From a bacterium (GTDB taxonomy: Bacteria; Pseudomonadota; Gammaproteobacteria; Burkholderiales; Burkholderiaceae_C), in the NCBI GenBank assembly GCA_030824555.1, contig JAVBXK010000021.1:1-64000 (forward strand): a DNA stretch of 64,000 bases. Reading direction: 5' to 3'. Positions 6,213-19,134 of the stretch are shown piece after piece. Within the stretch, counting starts at the first letter, position 1. Each line of letters begins with the position of its first letter. A program made the position numbers and the translations under genes. The notes below the pieces were generated by a model. That model was not told where the DNA came from and made no database searches. It saw nothing but the letters and a program-made list of their open reading frames with translations.

Positions 6213-9206
6213 TCAGCCGAGGTCGACCACGCGCAGCAGTTCGGCGGCTGGCAGGGGGTGCGAGAACAGATAGCCTTGACCGTAGTCGCAACCAGCGGCA
6301 CAGAGCAAGTCACGCTGCTCAACGGTTTCGACACCTTCGGCCACGACCTTGAGGCCCAGTTTGTGGGCCATGACGATGATGGCTTCGATGATGGCGGCAT
6401 CGCTGGGGTCGACAGCCATGTCGCGCACGAAAGACCGGTCAATTTTGAGGAAATCGATGGGAAATTTCTTCAGGTAAGACATGGCTGAATAGCCGGTGCC
6501 AAAGTCATCGAGCGAGATGCCAATGCCTGCCGCACGGAAACAGGCGAGTTTTTCGGCAATCTCCGGGCGGTCCTCCAGCAGCAAGCCCTCAGTGATTTCG
6601 ATGACGATGCAGTCAGGTGGCAGATCAATTTCGGCTAAGTGGGCGATCCAGGTCACGTGCGTGTCGCCGGAAAAGAACTGGCGGGGCGACTTGTTGACGC
6701 TGACCTGAATCGGTACCTGCCCGCGTGTCGCATCCGTCCATTGTTTGGCCAGTCTCGCACTTTCGCGGAAGACCCAATCACCGATTTCTTCGATCATGCC
6801 GGTCTCTTCGGCAATCGGGATGAATTGCGCAGGACTGACTGACCCGTGCACGGGATGCCGCCACCGCAACAATGCCTCAGCCTTGACCGTGCGCCCCGTT
6901 GCCAGTTCGACAATCGGTTGCATGTGCACCTCGAACTGGCCAGCCGCGAGTGCACCACGCAGGTCGTTGGCCATTTGCAGCCGCTCCTGCGCTGTTTTTT
7001 GCATCTGGCCCGTGAAATAGCTGAAGCGGCTTCGCCCTGCCGCCTTTGATGCATACATGGCCTGGTCGGCGTTTTTCAGGAGGGCATCGACATCTGCGGC
7101 ATCGTTGGGGAAAATCGTGATGCCAATGCTGGCAGACACATATGCGGCTTCGCCGTCGAAGTTGAATGGCTCCATCAGGGTGTGAACCAATGCTTGGGCC
7201 ACTTCATCGACACGGCGTGTATCCGACAGGTCGGACATGACGATGGTGAACTCGTCGCCACCGAGTCTGGCCACCGTGTCGCTGGTCCTCACGCAATGGC
7301 CGATGCGCCGAGCGGCCTCGATGAGCAGGCGGTCACCCGTGTGGTGGCCAAGCGTGTCGTTGACCTCTTTGAAGCGATCCAGATCGATGAACAGCACGGC
7401 CAGCAACAAGCCTGAACGTCGGGTTTTGAGCACTTCCTGTTCCAGGCGGTCGCGGAACAGACGGCGGTTTGGCAGCTCGGTCAGCGAGTCGTAGTTGGCC
7501 TGACGCCAGATGGTTTCTTCGGCGCGTTTTTTGTCGGTGATGTCGGAAAACATGGCAATGCGCCTGAGCACCTTGCCATGGCCGTCGTAGATGGTGTTGA
7601 TGGACAACCATTCGGGGTATTCTTCGCCGTTTTTGCGGCGGTTGCAGATTTCACCTTGCCAGCGCCCGGTGGTTTCCAGTGCCTTCCACATGCTGCGGTA
7701 GAACTGCGCGTCGTGGCGACCGCTTTTCAACAAAATGGGGGTTTTGCCGATGGCCTCCTGAGCGGTATAGCCGGTGAGGAGGGTGAATGCCGGATTGATT
7801 GCAATGATGCGGTTGTTGGCATCTGTGATGGTGATGGCTTCGCCTATGGCCTGGTAGACCGAGGCGGCAATCTGCAACGCATTTTCAGTCCGCTTTCTTT
7901 CGATGACCAATGCAGCCAGTCGTGCAGCTTTGTGAATCAGGACGATGTCCCCGATATCGGGAGGCCCCACCTGTTGGCGGTAGCAGACTAGCACGCCAAG
8001 TACTTGACCACTGATGGCATGCAAGGGCTCGGACCAACAGGAAACGGCACCGGGCATCGGCTCTGGGGAATCCTCAGTCCAGCATTGTGTGCAAGCGGTA
8101 TGGGCGCGGATGTTTTCGATGCTGATGGCTTTGCCATGAATGGCTGCATCTGCGCAGCCGCCTTGATCGGCGCTGATCAGGCGGATCATGCCCTGACCAA
8201 GGGGTTGCGTTTTCGGTGATGCACAGCGGATCAGCTTGTCGCCAAATTCATCCACCAGCAAAATCGCACAGGTCATGCCTGTGGTCTGCAACCGGGCATC
8301 GGTGACAATGTGTTCAAGCATCACTTGCAAGGGTGTTTCCTGTGCAAGCTCATCCATCACCCTGACGCGTGTGTGCTCCCAGGCTTCGTTGCGCTTGCGC
8401 TCGGTGATGTCGAGGTTGTTGCCCAGATAGCCCGTGATTTCACCTCGGGCATTGATCACCGGCGTGGCACTGCCGCTGACCCAGGCAACCGACCCATCCG
8501 GCCTGAGGAAGCGGAAGTCGCCAAACCAAGGTTCCCCTGCTGCAACGGCCAATTGCCAGGAGCTTTGCACGGTAGCCAGGTCGTCTGGGTGCACTGTGCG
8601 GGTCCAGCCGTCACCAGCCGCCGCCTCAGCGGACAGTCCTGCGCTGACACACCAGCCTGGATTCACAAATTGGCAGTGGCCTTGTGTATCGATTTCGTAG
8701 ATGCCAACCGACGCATGCGTGACGAGCTGGCGAAACCGAGACTCGCTGTCGTTGAGCCGTGCCACGCGCTCGCGCACTTTGGCTTCAAGCTGCACTCTGT
8801 GTGCTTCGAGTTCAAGCCGTTGGCGGTACAACTCGCAGAACACACGTACTTTGCTCTGCAGAACATGGGGGTCAAAGGGTTTGATCAGGTAATCCACCGC
8901 GCCCAAGTCATAGCCTTTGAACTGCAGCAGGGCATCGTTCATGCCAGCGGTCATGAAAATGATCGGCAGATGACGCGTTTTCGGGTTGGCCCGCATCAAC
9001 TCCGCCGTCTCGAACCCATCCATGCCTGGCATCTGAACATCCAGGAGGACGAGTGCGAAATCACGCCGCAAAGTCAGGCGCAGCGCATCGTTGCCTGAGG
9101 CGGCCGTCACCATGTCCAGCGTGTCGTGCTCGCCCAGCACGGCTTTGAGTGCGACGAGGTTTTCAGGCCGGTCATCGACCAGCAGCAGGGCAACTTGCTC
9201 AGACAT
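6213..9206 (-). CDS. Response regulator with PAS, GAF, PAS, GGDEF and EAL domains
   Basis: A 997-residue multidomain protein. It starts with a receiver (LLLVDDRPEN, phospho-acceptor in LVLLDVQMPGMDG), then PAS (about 160-270), GAF (about 290-430), PAS (about 440-560), GGDEF (RLGGDEF intact) and EAL. The EAL domain has KAEALLRW, the DDFGTGYSAMSYL loop and DFLKIDRSF, so phosphodiesterase activity is likely. It could make or break cyclic di-GMP under receiver and sensor control. The ATG at 9206 is chosen (another at 9218); it overlaps the CheB stop by 8 bases, showing an operon. Being last in a kinase-CheR-CheB operon, it is the probable output of that pathway. Confidence 0.92.
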   Translation of the reverse strand: MSEQVALLLVDDRPENLVALKAVLGEHDTLDMVTAASGNDALRLTLRRDFALVLLDVQMPGMDGFETAELMRANPKTRHLPIIFMTAGMNDALLQFKGYDLGAVDYLIKPFDPHVLQSKVRVFCELYRQRLELEAHRVQLEAKVRERVARLNDSESRFRQLVTHASVGIYEIDTQGHCQFVNPGWCVSAGLSAEAAAGDGWTRTVHPDDLATVQSSWQLAVAAGEPWFGDFRFLRPDGSVAWVSGSATPVINARGEITGYLGNNLDITERKRNEAWEHTRVRVMDELAQETPLQVMLEHIVTDARLQTTGMTCAILLVDEFGDKLIRCASPKTQPLGQGMIRLISADQGGCADAAIHGKAISIENIRAHTACTQCWTEDSPEPMPGAVSCWSEPLHAISGQVLGVLVCYRQQVGPPDIGDIVLIHKAARLAALVIERKRTENALQIAASVYQAIGEAITITDANNRIIAINPAFTLLTGYTAQEAIGKTPILLKSGRHDAQFYRSMWKALETTGRWQGEICNRRKNGEEYPEWLSINTIYDGHGKVLRRIAMFSDITDKKRAEETIWRQANYDSLTELPNRRLFRDRLEQEVLKTRRSGLLLAVLFIDLDRFKEVNDTLGHHTGDRLLIEAARRIGHCVRTSDTVARLGGDEFTIVMSDLSDTRRVDEVAQALVHTLMEPFNFDGEAAYVSASIGITIFPNDAADVDALLKNADQAMYASKAAGRSRFSYFTGQMQKTAQERLQMANDLRGALAAGQFEVHMQPIVELATGRTVKAEALLRWRHPVHGSVSPAQFIPIAEETGMIEEIGDWVFRESARLAKQWTDATRGQVPIQVSVNKSPRQFFSGDTHVTWIAHLAEIDLPPDCIVIEITEGLLLEDRPEIAEKLACFRAAGIGISLDDFGTGYSAMSYLKKFPIDFLKIDRSFVRDMAVDPSDAAIIEAIIVMAHKLGLKVVAEGVETVEQRDLLCAAGCDYGQGYLFSHPLPAAELLRVVDLG

Positions 9207-9828
9207 GGCGGTTTCCATTGCGTGACGTGACCAGTGAGGTCAGCAGGGCGGGGATGTCCACCAACGGTAAAACATGGTCTGCACGGGTCGTTGCCAAAGC
9301 TGCCAACGGCATCTGCGGCGCTTCGGCATCTGCCGGGTCCTGCACGATGACCAGGCCACCGCGTGCCTGGATGCGTGCCAATCCCCGGGCGCCATCGTGG
9401 TTGGCTCCCGTGAGCATGATGCCGATCAGTGCAGGCCCCCATGCTTCGGCAGCTGTTTCAAAGAGCACGTCAACGGAGGGCCTCGCATAGCTGACGGGCG
9501 GGTCTGCGGAGAGGGCCAGATGACCGTCAGGCTCCACCAGCAAGTGGTAGTTCGGGGGCGCGAGGTAGACATGGCCAGGTAAGGGCAGATCGTGCTCGTC
9601 AGCTTCTTTGATGTGCAACTTGCTGTGTGCGTCGAGCAACCGTGCCAGTCCGTCGCCAGCATCCGGGCCGATGTGCTGCACGACAAGGATGGGCAGTGAA
9701 AAATCCGCAGACAAGTCTCGGAACAGACTGGAGAGCGCCTGCACGCCCCCACTGGACACGCCGATGACCACCGCACGCCAGCGGTTGGCACGGTGTCCGG
9801 CACCCAGGGGTTCAGTCGACACGGCCAT
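9199..9828 (-). CDS. Stand-alone CheB-type protein-glutamate methylesterase
   Basis: A 209-residue CheB_methylest domain without a receiver. The catalytic triad is visible: serine in VIGVSSGGVQ, histidine in VVQHIGPD and aspartate in MLTGANHDGA. The ASP loop is present, so esterase or deamidase activity is likely. The gene overlaps cheR upstream by 17 bases and the GGDEF-EAL gene downstream by 8, so the three are co-translated. With no chemoreceptor nearby, its substrate may be a sensor in this operon rather than a motility receptor. The motility CheB is a separate gene at 32990. Confidence 0.92.
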   Translation of the reverse strand: MAVSTEPLGAGHRANRWRAVVIGVSSGGVQALSSLFRDLSADFSLPILVVQHIGPDAGDGLARLLDAHSKLHIKEADEHDLPLPGHVYLAPPNYHLLVEPDGHLALSADPPVSYARPSVDVLFETAAEAWGPALIGIMLTGANHDGARGLARIQARGGLVIVQDPADAEAPQMPLAALATTRADHVLPLVDIPALLTSLVTSRNGNRHV

Positions 9829-10648
9829 AGTTCTTTCGGTAAATGCGTGTGCCGGGTGCGAGTTCGGCGTAACGTTCGTGTGGCCGGTGCCGCTCCAGGC
9901 TTTCCTTCATGCCCAGGCACAAGAAGCCCCCGGGCAGCAAGCTGTCGTCAAACAGCTGCAGGCAGCGGTCTTTCAAAGGGGCTTTGAAGTAGATCATCAC
10001 GTTGCGACACAGTACCAAGTGCATTTCGCCAAATTCGGCATCGACCGCCAGATTGTGAGGCGCAAAGACCATGTCCTTGCGCAAAGCCGCTGAAAGAATG
10101 GCTCGGTCGTACCTGGCCGTGTAGTAATCGGCAAAAGAGGCTTTACCCCCACTTTTTTGATAGTTGCGCGTGTAGCGTTGCATGTCTGCAATCGGCAAAA
10201 CACCTTCTGCCGCCTGCTGCAGCACCGTTTCATTGATGTCGGTTGCGTACATGCGGTAACGGCCGGCAAGGCCCTCCTCGTGCAGCAGAATGGCCATCGA
10301 GTAAGCCTCTTCGCCCGTTGCACAACCCGCGTGCCATATTTTGACGAACGGGTAGGTTTTGAGAAAGGGCACCACGTGTTCGCGCACTGCCTTGAAGAAA
10401 AGCGGATCCCGGAACATCTCGGTGACGTTGACGGTGATGCCTCCCAGCATGGCCTCGAACAAGGGCCGTTCCCGTAGCAGGTGTGCCTGCGCCATCGAGA
10501 AATTGTCAAAAGGGGACTCCGCCAACCAGTGACAGAGTCGACGCTTGATGGACGCTTCGGCGTAATCGCGAAAATCGTAACCATACACACGGTGAATGCC
10601 TTCGAGCAGCAGCCGAATTTCCACGTCGCGGATGTCGTCTGTGGACAT
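9812..10648 (-). CDS. CheR-type methyltransferase
   Basis: A 278-residue CheR protein beginning MSTDDIRDVEIRLLLEGIH. The N-terminal helical domain (SIKRRLCHWL) is followed by the SAM-binding domain with GGITVNVTEMFRD, KIWHAGCATGEEAYSMA and LVLCRNVMIYF, all canonical. A longer reading from 10747 would overlap the kinase gene heavily; the ATG at 10648 lies two bases after the kinase stop region and is preferred. It would transfer methyl groups from SAM to glutamates of a partner sensor. It lies between the hybrid kinase and the stand-alone CheB. Confidence 0.92.
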   Translation of the reverse strand: MSTDDIRDVEIRLLLEGIHRVYGYDFRDYAEASIKRRLCHWLAESPFDNFSMAQAHLLRERPLFEAMLGGITVNVTEMFRDPLFFKAVREHVVPFLKTYPFVKIWHAGCATGEEAYSMAILLHEEGLAGRYRMYATDINETVLQQAAEGVLPIADMQRYTRNYQKSGGKASFADYYTARYDRAILSAALRKDMVFAPHNLAVDAEFGEMHLVLCRNVMIYFKAPLKDRCLQLFDDSLLPGGFLCLGMKESLERHRPHERYAELAPGTRIYRKNYGRVD

Positions 10649-10650
10649 GG

Positions 10651-14229
<3,579 letters not shown>

Positions 14230-14463
14230 GTCAGGGCCTCCCCACAAGGCAAACGCGGGTTTGCGAACAGGCTTGGCAAGCGATGCCAAAACGCGAAACA
14301 CAGTGATGGTTCATGCGGCTGCCTTTTTTTGTTGGCGAATCATACATTCGCCCTATCGCTCAGCCCAGGGCAATCGACGGCACTGAACCGGGTGAGGTGT
14401 TGGGTTGCCAGCCGCACGGGTTGAGGGGGCATGACCAGTGCTGCGCCACGGGCAAGGCCCCGC

Positions 14464-15393
14464 TCACGCCACCGGCTGCAACGCCCTCAGTACCTCTTCT
14501 TTCGTCAGTGTGGGCGCAAACGTTTCGATGAAGCTGTACACATAGCCGCGCAGCCAGGTGCCGCGCTTGATGGCCAGGCGGGTGGTGTTGATCTCGAACA
14601 GGTGCCCGGCGTCCAGCACACGCAAATGGGTGTCGCGTTGGCTGTCCACGGCGATGGACGCCACGATGCCGATGCCCATGCCCAGCTCGACGTAGGTCTT
14701 GATGACATCGGCGTCCATGGCGGTCAGCACCACGTTGGGTTGCAGGCCTTGTTTGGCAAACCCCTCGTCAATGTGCGAACGGCCGGTGTAACCCACTTCG
14801 TAGGTGATGATGGGGTACTGCACCAGGTCGTCCACCGTGACCGGCTCGGTCAGCTCGGTCAACGGGTGGCCCGGGGGCACCACCACGCTGTGCGTCCAGC
14901 GGTAGCAGGGCAGCGTGACCAGTTGCGGGTACTCGGTCAGCGCCTCGGTGGCCACACCCAGGTCGGCCTCACCGGACAGCAGCATTTCAGCCACCTGCTT
15001 GGGTGAACCCTGGTGCAGGTGAAAGCTCACCTCGGGGAACAATTGGCGGAAGTCCCGCACGGCCGGTGGCAGCGCATAGCGGGCCTGCGAGTGCGTGGCC
15101 GCCACCGACAGCCTGCCCTGGTTGGACGTTGAAAAATCGGCCCCGGCGCGGCGCAGGTTTTCGGCGTCGTCCAGCAGCCGTTCGATGATGGGGATGAGCG
15201 TTTCACCCGGCGGGGTCAGGCCGGTCAGGCGCTTGCCCAGGCGCACAAAAATGTCGATGCCCAGTTCTTCTTCCAGCTCGCGGATCTGGCGGCTGACACC
15301 CGGTTGAGAGGTGTACAGCATGGCCGCCACCTCGGTCAGGTTGAAGCCGCAGCGCACCGTTTCGCGCACCGAGCGCAGTTGTTGGAAATTCAT
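14464..15393 (-). CDS. cysB: CysB-like LysR-family regulator of sulfur assimilation
   Basis: A 309-residue LysR regulator whose winged-helix start (MNFQQLRSVRETVRCGFNLT, then QPGVSRQIRELEEELG) and ligand domain (FSTSNQGRLSVAATHSQARY) are the CysB/Cbl/SsuR signature. In this family O-acetylserine or sulfate/APS tunes binding, and the protein activates sulfate and sulfonate genes under sulfur limitation. It is the last gene on the strand of the ssu operon, 220 bases after ssuF. CysB and Cbl/SsuR are hard to separate by sequence alone, so the symbol is provisional. The paired palindromes at 1884-1938 and 3568-3584 are possible targets. Confidence 0.88.
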   Translation of the reverse strand: MNFQQLRSVRETVRCGFNLTEVAAMLYTSQPGVSRQIRELEEELGIDIFVRLGKRLTGLTPPGETLIPIIERLLDDAENLRRAGADFSTSNQGRLSVAATHSQARYALPPAVRDFRQLFPEVSFHLHQGSPKQVAEMLLSGEADLGVATEALTEYPQLVTLPCYRWTHSVVVPPGHPLTELTEPVTVDDLVQYPIITYEVGYTGRSHIDEGFAKQGLQPNVVLTAMDADVIKTYVELGMGIGIVASIAVDSQRDTHLRVLDAGHLFEINTTRLAIKRGTWLRGYVYSFIETFAPTLTKEEVLRALQPVA

Positions 15394-15431
15394 GGGTCAG
15401 AGCAGGGCGTCGGCCCAGATGTTGCGCACAA

Positions 15432-15500
15432 TGATTTTGATAGCTTCTATCGCTTTATATAAAAGCGTTATGTGGTATTTTGAATGTATTTTTAATGGTG
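15432..15500. repeat. AT-rich island with CGCTTT/AAAGCG hairpin
   Basis: Between ssuF and the cysB-like gene lies about 70 bases of AT-rich DNA. It holds CGCTTT (15451-15456) and AAAGCG (15462-15467) around a five-base ATATA loop, flanked by TTTTGATAGCTTCTAT and TATTTTGAATG. It resembles the islands at 56466 and, more loosely, 60606. A dispersed miniature repeat is possible. The rest of the 15394-15613 gap shows nothing else recognisable. Confidence 0.4.
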
Positions 15501-15613
15501 TCATCGTGTCCCTGACCATGCGATCCGGGGCACGATGACTGTGATGGCCGCTCCATGCGTACACATCGTGGCGCGTGGGCATGGCGAGGCGACCACCCGT
15601 CAGTGTTCGCTCG

Positions 15614-15832
15614 TCACAGCTTGGCGATCGACACTTCGGTCGACTTGACCAGCGCCACCACTTCGGAGCCGATTTTCAGCTGAAGGTCGTCAACCGAGCG
15701 GGTGGTGATGACGGAGGTGACGATGCCGCCCCAGGGTGTTTCGACGTCGATTTCCGACACGACATCGCCACGGATGATTTCTTTGACTTTGCCCTTGAAC
15801 TGGTTGCGAACGTTGATGGCTTGAATGGACAT
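15614..15832 (-). CDS. ssuF: SsuF, small Mop-type (TOBE) molybdopterin/oxyanion-binding protein
   Basis: A 72-residue single Mop/TOBE domain: MSIQAINVRNQFKGKVKEI, then a GDVVSEIDVETPWG strand pair and EVVALVKSTEVSIAKL at the end. Mop proteins bind molybdate or related oxyanions. In Pseudomonas putida the ssuEADCBF operon ends in such a gene, ssuF, which is needed for growth on sulfonates although the role is not understood. The position after ssuB is the same here, so the symbol is given. GGAGAAAACC precedes the ATG at 15832. Confidence 0.88.
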   Translation of the reverse strand: MSIQAINVRNQFKGKVKEIIRGDVVSEIDVETPWGGIVTSVITTRSVDDLQLKIGSEVVALVKSTEVSIAKL

Positions 15833-15922
15833 GGTTTTCTCCTTGAAAGTCCGATGGTTTGAAAAGGGGCCCCGGTTCAGCTGGTTTGAATCAGGGCGGA
15901 TGAATCAGGTGAGGTGGGGCCG

Positions 15923-16747
15923 TCAGACCGCCCAGCGCAACCCGTGCGCAGGGGTGCCGGGCCAGTCGCCGGGCGCGGCATTGGCGGCTTCGGACTCGTC
16001 CTGCGGTTTTTGCAGCACGCGGTCCAGAATGCGTTTTTCCAGCGCGGCGAAGGCGGGGGTGCCCACCGAACGGGGGCGGGGCAGGTCGATCACCTGGTCG
16101 AGTGCAATGCGGCCGTCCTCGATCAGGATCACGCGGTCGGCCAGTGCCACGGCTTCCTGCACGTCGTGCGTGACCAGCAGCGCCGTGAAGCCATGCGTTT
16201 GCCACAGGCCTTCGATGAGGCGGTGCATCTCGATGCGGGTGAGGGCATCGAGCGCACCCAGCGGCTCGTCGAGCAGCAGCAGCCTGGGGTGGTGCACCAA
16301 GGCACGCGCCAGTGACACGCGCTGGCGCTGTCCGCCGGACAACTTGGCGGGCCACTCGTTGGCGCGTTCTGCCAGGCCGACTTGTGCCAGCACTTTCAGT
16401 GCCGCGTCACGGCGGTCCTTGGGCAGGCCCAGGGCGACGTTGTCGATCACGCGTTTCCAGGGCAGCAGGCGCGAGTCCTGGAACATGATGCGGGTGTGTT
16501 CACCCAGCCCGTTCAGGGCAGCGTCGTCCACGGCAATGCCCCCGCCACTGGGTTTTTCAAGCCCGGCCACCAGGCGCAGCAAGGTGCTCTTGCCGCTGCC
16601 GCTGCGGCCCACGATGGCCACAAATTGGCCGGGCTCGATGGCCAGACCGGCTTCGTGCAGCACGGTCCGGTTGCCGTATTGCTTGGTGAGCTTTTGGACT
16701 TGCAGGCGCACGCCGCCTGCGCTGGGTGTGGTGTGTTCTTGTGTCAT
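15923..16747 (-). CDS. ssuB: Aliphatic sulfonate ABC transporter, ATP-binding protein
   Basis: A 274-residue ABC ATPase with Walker A ([13 protein letters not shown]), signature ([16 protein letters not shown]), Walker B ([12 protein letters not shown]) and switch histidine ([10 protein letters not shown]). The [11 protein letters not shown] segment and a C-terminal stretch of about 40 extra residues are typical for the SsuB/TauB group. It energises SsuC, encoded 15 bases upstream. An alternative substrate (taurine or nitrate) is unlikely given ssuD and ssuE in the same operon. Confidence 0.93.
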   Translation of the reverse strand: MTQEHTTPSAGGVRLQVQKLTKQYGNRTVLHEAGLAIEPGQFVAIVGRSGSGKSTLLRLVAGLEKPSGGGIAVDDAALNGLGEHTRIMFQDSRLLPWKRVIDNVALGLPKDRRDAALKVLAQVGLAERANEWPAKLSGGQRQRVSLARALVHHPRLLLLDEPLGALDALTRIEMHRLIEGLWQTHGFTALLVTHDVQEAVALADRVILIEDGRIALDQVIDLPRPRSVGTPAFAALEKRILDRVLQKPQDESEAANAAPGDWPGTPAHGLRWAV

Positions 16748-16762
16748 GGGTGCGCTCCTGCG

Positions 16763-17659
16763 TCAGTGGCCTGCGGCCTGGTAGCCGGGGTGCCAGCGCA
16801 GCCAGTAGCGCTCCAGGCCCCGGGCAAACACGTCGGCCAGCTTGCCCAAAGCGGCGTACAGCAGGATGCCGACCAGCACCACATCGGTCTGCAAAAACTC
16901 GCGTGCGTTCATGGTCAGGTAGCCGATGCCAGCCTGGGCCGAAATGGTTTCGGCCACGATCAAAATCACCCACATCAGCCCCAGCGAAAAACGCAGCCCC
17001 ACCAGAATGGACGACAGCGCACCGGGCAGGATCACCTCGGTGTACAGCTGCCAGCGGTTCAAGCCATAGGTGCGGCCCATTTCGATCAGCCCGGGGTCGA
17101 CGTTGCGGATGCCGTGGAAGGTGTTCAGGTAAATGGGAAAGAACACCGACACCGAGATGAGGAACAGCTTGGCCGACTCTTCGATGCCAAACCACAAAAT
17201 CACCAGCGGAATCATGGCCAGCGCGGGGATGTTGCGCACCATCTGGATGGTCGAGTCCAGCAGCGTTTCCGCTGTCCGCAACGACCCCGTCAACAGCCCC
17301 AGCACCAGCCCCAGGCCACCGCCCACGGCCAGGCCGCTGAGCGCGCGGCCCGAGCTGACTTGCACATGGGTCCAGAGTTCGCCGCTGCTGGCCAGCGCCC
17401 AGGCGGCGGCCAGCACATCCAGCGGTGCGGGCAGCACGCGTGTGGACAGCCAGCCGTTGACCGCGCTGATGTGCCAGAGCACCAGCAGCAACACAGGCAC
17501 CACCCATGGCACCAGTGACCGGGCGATGTGCCCCAGCCACGTGACCACGGTTTGCCAGGGCACGTACGCGGCATCGTGCACGGGTATCCAGGGTTGTTCG
17601 GGGTGAACCGATGCCACGGTGGCCAGGGGCTCGGGGTGTGGGGATGCATGGGTGCTCAT
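16763..17659 (-). CDS. ssuC: Aliphatic sulfonate ABC transporter, permease
   Basis: A 298-residue inner-membrane permease with about six predicted helices. After a polar N-terminus of some 45 residues come VPVLLLVLWHISAVNGWL, the MVRNIPALAMIPLVILWFG segment and the coupling-loop motif EMGRTYGLNRWQLYTEVILPGA (shown in part) that contacts SsuB. It forms the transmembrane pore for sulfonates delivered by SsuA. The gap before it contains two direct copies of TTCAGTCTGG (about 17669-17690) of unknown meaning. Confidence 0.93.
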   Translation of the reverse strand: MSTHASPHPEPLATVASVHPEQPWIPVHDAAYVPWQTVVTWLGHIARSLVPWVVPVLLLVLWHISAVNGWLSTRVLPAPLDVLAAAWALASSGELWTHVQVSSGRALSGLAVGGGLGLVLGLLTGSLRTAETLLDSTIQMVRNIPALAMIPLVILWFGIEESAKLFLISVSVFFPIYLNTFHGIRNVDPGLIEMGRTYGLNRWQLYTEVILPGALSSILVGLRFSLGLMWVILIVAETISAQAGIGYLTMNAREFLQTDVVLVGILLYAALGKLADVFARGLERYWLRWHPGYQAAGH

Positions 17660-17701
17660 GGTGCAGCCTTTCAGTCTGGTTTTCAGTCTGGTGGGGTGGG
17701 G

Positions 17702-18850
17702 TCAGCCGTTGGCTGCGCGCAGCGGCGTGGGCACATGGGCATTGCCCACCACCTCACCCACCGGGCGCACCAGCGTGCTGCCCGCGCCGCGCCCGGGTGC
17801 CTGCACGCCGATGTGCGGGAACACCAGCTCGGCAAATCGGTAGGCCTCTTCCAGGTGGGGGTAGCCGGACAGCACGAACGTGTCGGCTCCCAGCGCTTCG
17901 TATGCCTTCAGGCGGCGGGCAATGGTTTCGCCGTCGCCCACCAGTGCCGTACCCGCGCCACTGCGCGCCAGGCCCACACCAGCCCACAGGTTGGGGCTGA
18001 TTTCCAGGTTGGCGCGGCTGCCGCTGTGCAGTGCACGCATGCGGCGTTGGCCTTCGGAGTCCATGCGGTTGAAGTTGGTCTGCGCCTTGGCAATGGTCTC
18101 GTCGTCCAGGTACTTGATCAGGTCGTCAGCGGCGCCCCAGGCCTGGGTATCGGTTTCGCGGGGAATGACGTGCAGGCGCACGCCGAACTTCACCTTGCGG
18201 CCCAGGGCCTCGGCACGCTTGCGCACGTCGTTGAACTTCTTCTCGACTTCGGCGGGAGGTTCGCCCCAGGTGAGGTACAGCTCGACTTTTTCGGCCGCCA
18301 GGTCATGTGCCGCGTCGGATGACCCGCCGAAATACAGCGGCGGGTGAGGGCGTTGAACGGGCGGGAACAGCTGCTTTGCCCCTTTGACGTGGATGTGTTT
18401 GCCTTCGTAGGTCACTTCTTCGCCCGCCAGCAGGCGCGTCCACACGTCGAGAAATTCGCGGGCGTGTTCGTAGCGTTCGTCATGGCTCAGGAAGGTGCCG
18501 TCGGCCTCCAGGTCGCCCGAGTCGCCCCCTGCCACCACGTTCACCAGCAAACGGCCTTCGCTCAGGCGGTCCAGCGTGGCGGCCTGGCGGGCCGACACCG
18601 TGGGGGAAATGGTGCTGGGGCGCAGCGCCACCAGGAACTTCAAGCGCCGCGTGACCGGGATGAGGCTGGACGCGACGATCCACGAGTCTTCGCACGAGCG
18701 GCCAGTGGGAATCAGCACGCCACCGTAGCCCAGTTCGTCAGCCGCCTGGGCAATCTGCTTCAGGTAGTGGTGGTCAACGGCGCGCGCGCCTTGCTGTGTG
18801 CCCAGGTAGTGACCGTCGCCGTGAATGGGCAGAAACCAAAAGATGTTCAT
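17702..18850 (-). CDS. ssuD: FMNH2-dependent alkanesulfonate monooxygenase
   Basis: A 382-residue luciferase-fold enzyme, exactly the family length, beginning [18 protein letters not shown]. The conserved [12 protein letters not shown] loop (active-site cysteine), the [19 protein letters not shown] segment and the [18 protein letters not shown]-terminal block are all present. It uses FMNH2 from SsuE and oxygen to turn alkanesulfonates into aldehydes and sulfite in the cytoplasm. A longer in-frame start at 18943 is rejected: the ATG at 18850 matches the family start and overlaps the stop of the small upstream gene as ATGA, so translation is probably coupled. No strong Shine-Dalgarno is seen, which agrees with coupling. 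Confidence 0.95.
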   Translation of the reverse strand: MNIFWFLPIHGDGHYLGTQQGARAVDHHYLKQIAQAADELGYGGVLIPTGRSCEDSWIVASSLIPVTRRLKFLVALRPSTISPTVSARQAATLDRLSEGRLLVNVVAGGDSGDLEADGTFLSHDERYEHAREFLDVWTRLLAGEEVTYEGKHIHVKGAKQLFPPVQRPHPPLYFGGSSDAAHDLAAEKVELYLTWGEPPAEVEKKFNDVRKRAEALGRKVKFGVRLHVIPRETDTQAWGAADDLIKYLDDETIAKAQTNFNRMDSEGQRRMRALHSGSRANLEISPNLWAGVGLARSGAGTALVGDGETIARRLKAYEALGADTFVLSGYPHLEEAYRFAELVFPHIGVQAPGRGAGSTLVRPVGEVVGNAHVPTPLRAANG

Positions 18851-19107
18851 ATGGCAAATCCGGATAAAGCGGGGGTGGGATGTCGTGCGCTGGTCAGCAG
18901 CAGATTGGGGTGGACAGCTTTTCCGCGCGGGCGGCGCGTCCATGTCAGCGGGGTTGCCTGCCAGCTGATGGCGGGTGGCGCACTGCGTGTGGGCAGTCCA
19001 ACCGGTTGACGCAAAGGTGTGGCCAGGCCCCAGTCACACGCGGTGACCATGAGCAGGCGTGCGAACCGCAAGCGGCGGGCCAGATCAGGGTCGGCGGGTG
19101 TGGTCAT
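18847..19107 (-). CDS. Unrecognised 86-residue protein coupled to ssuD
   Basis: This small reading frame starts [20 protein letters not shown] and ends [20 protein letters not shown] recognise no family. It is Arg-, Pro- and Leu-rich, with no signal peptide or membrane helix and one cysteine (TACDWG). Support for coding comes from context: AGGGA lies about eight bases before the ATG, it fills the whole gap between ssuA and ssuD, and its stop overlaps the ssuD start as ATGA. It could be a true operon protein or only a leader peptide that couples ribosomes to ssuD. Its odd composition keeps a non-coding origin possible. Confidence 0.5.
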   Translation of the reverse strand: MTTPADPDLARRLRFARLLMVTACDWGLATPLRQPVGLPTRSAPPAISWQATPLTWTRRPRGKAVHPNLLLTSARHPTPALSGFAI

Positions 19108-19134
19108 GGTGTGTTTCCCTGCGCGTGGGGCGAC

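Noticed and set aside
14334-14352. GGCGAAT/ATTCGCC hairpin as a terminator after the cysB-like gene
   Set aside because: On the strand of those genes it is followed by A residues rather than T, so the orientation is wrong for a terminator.
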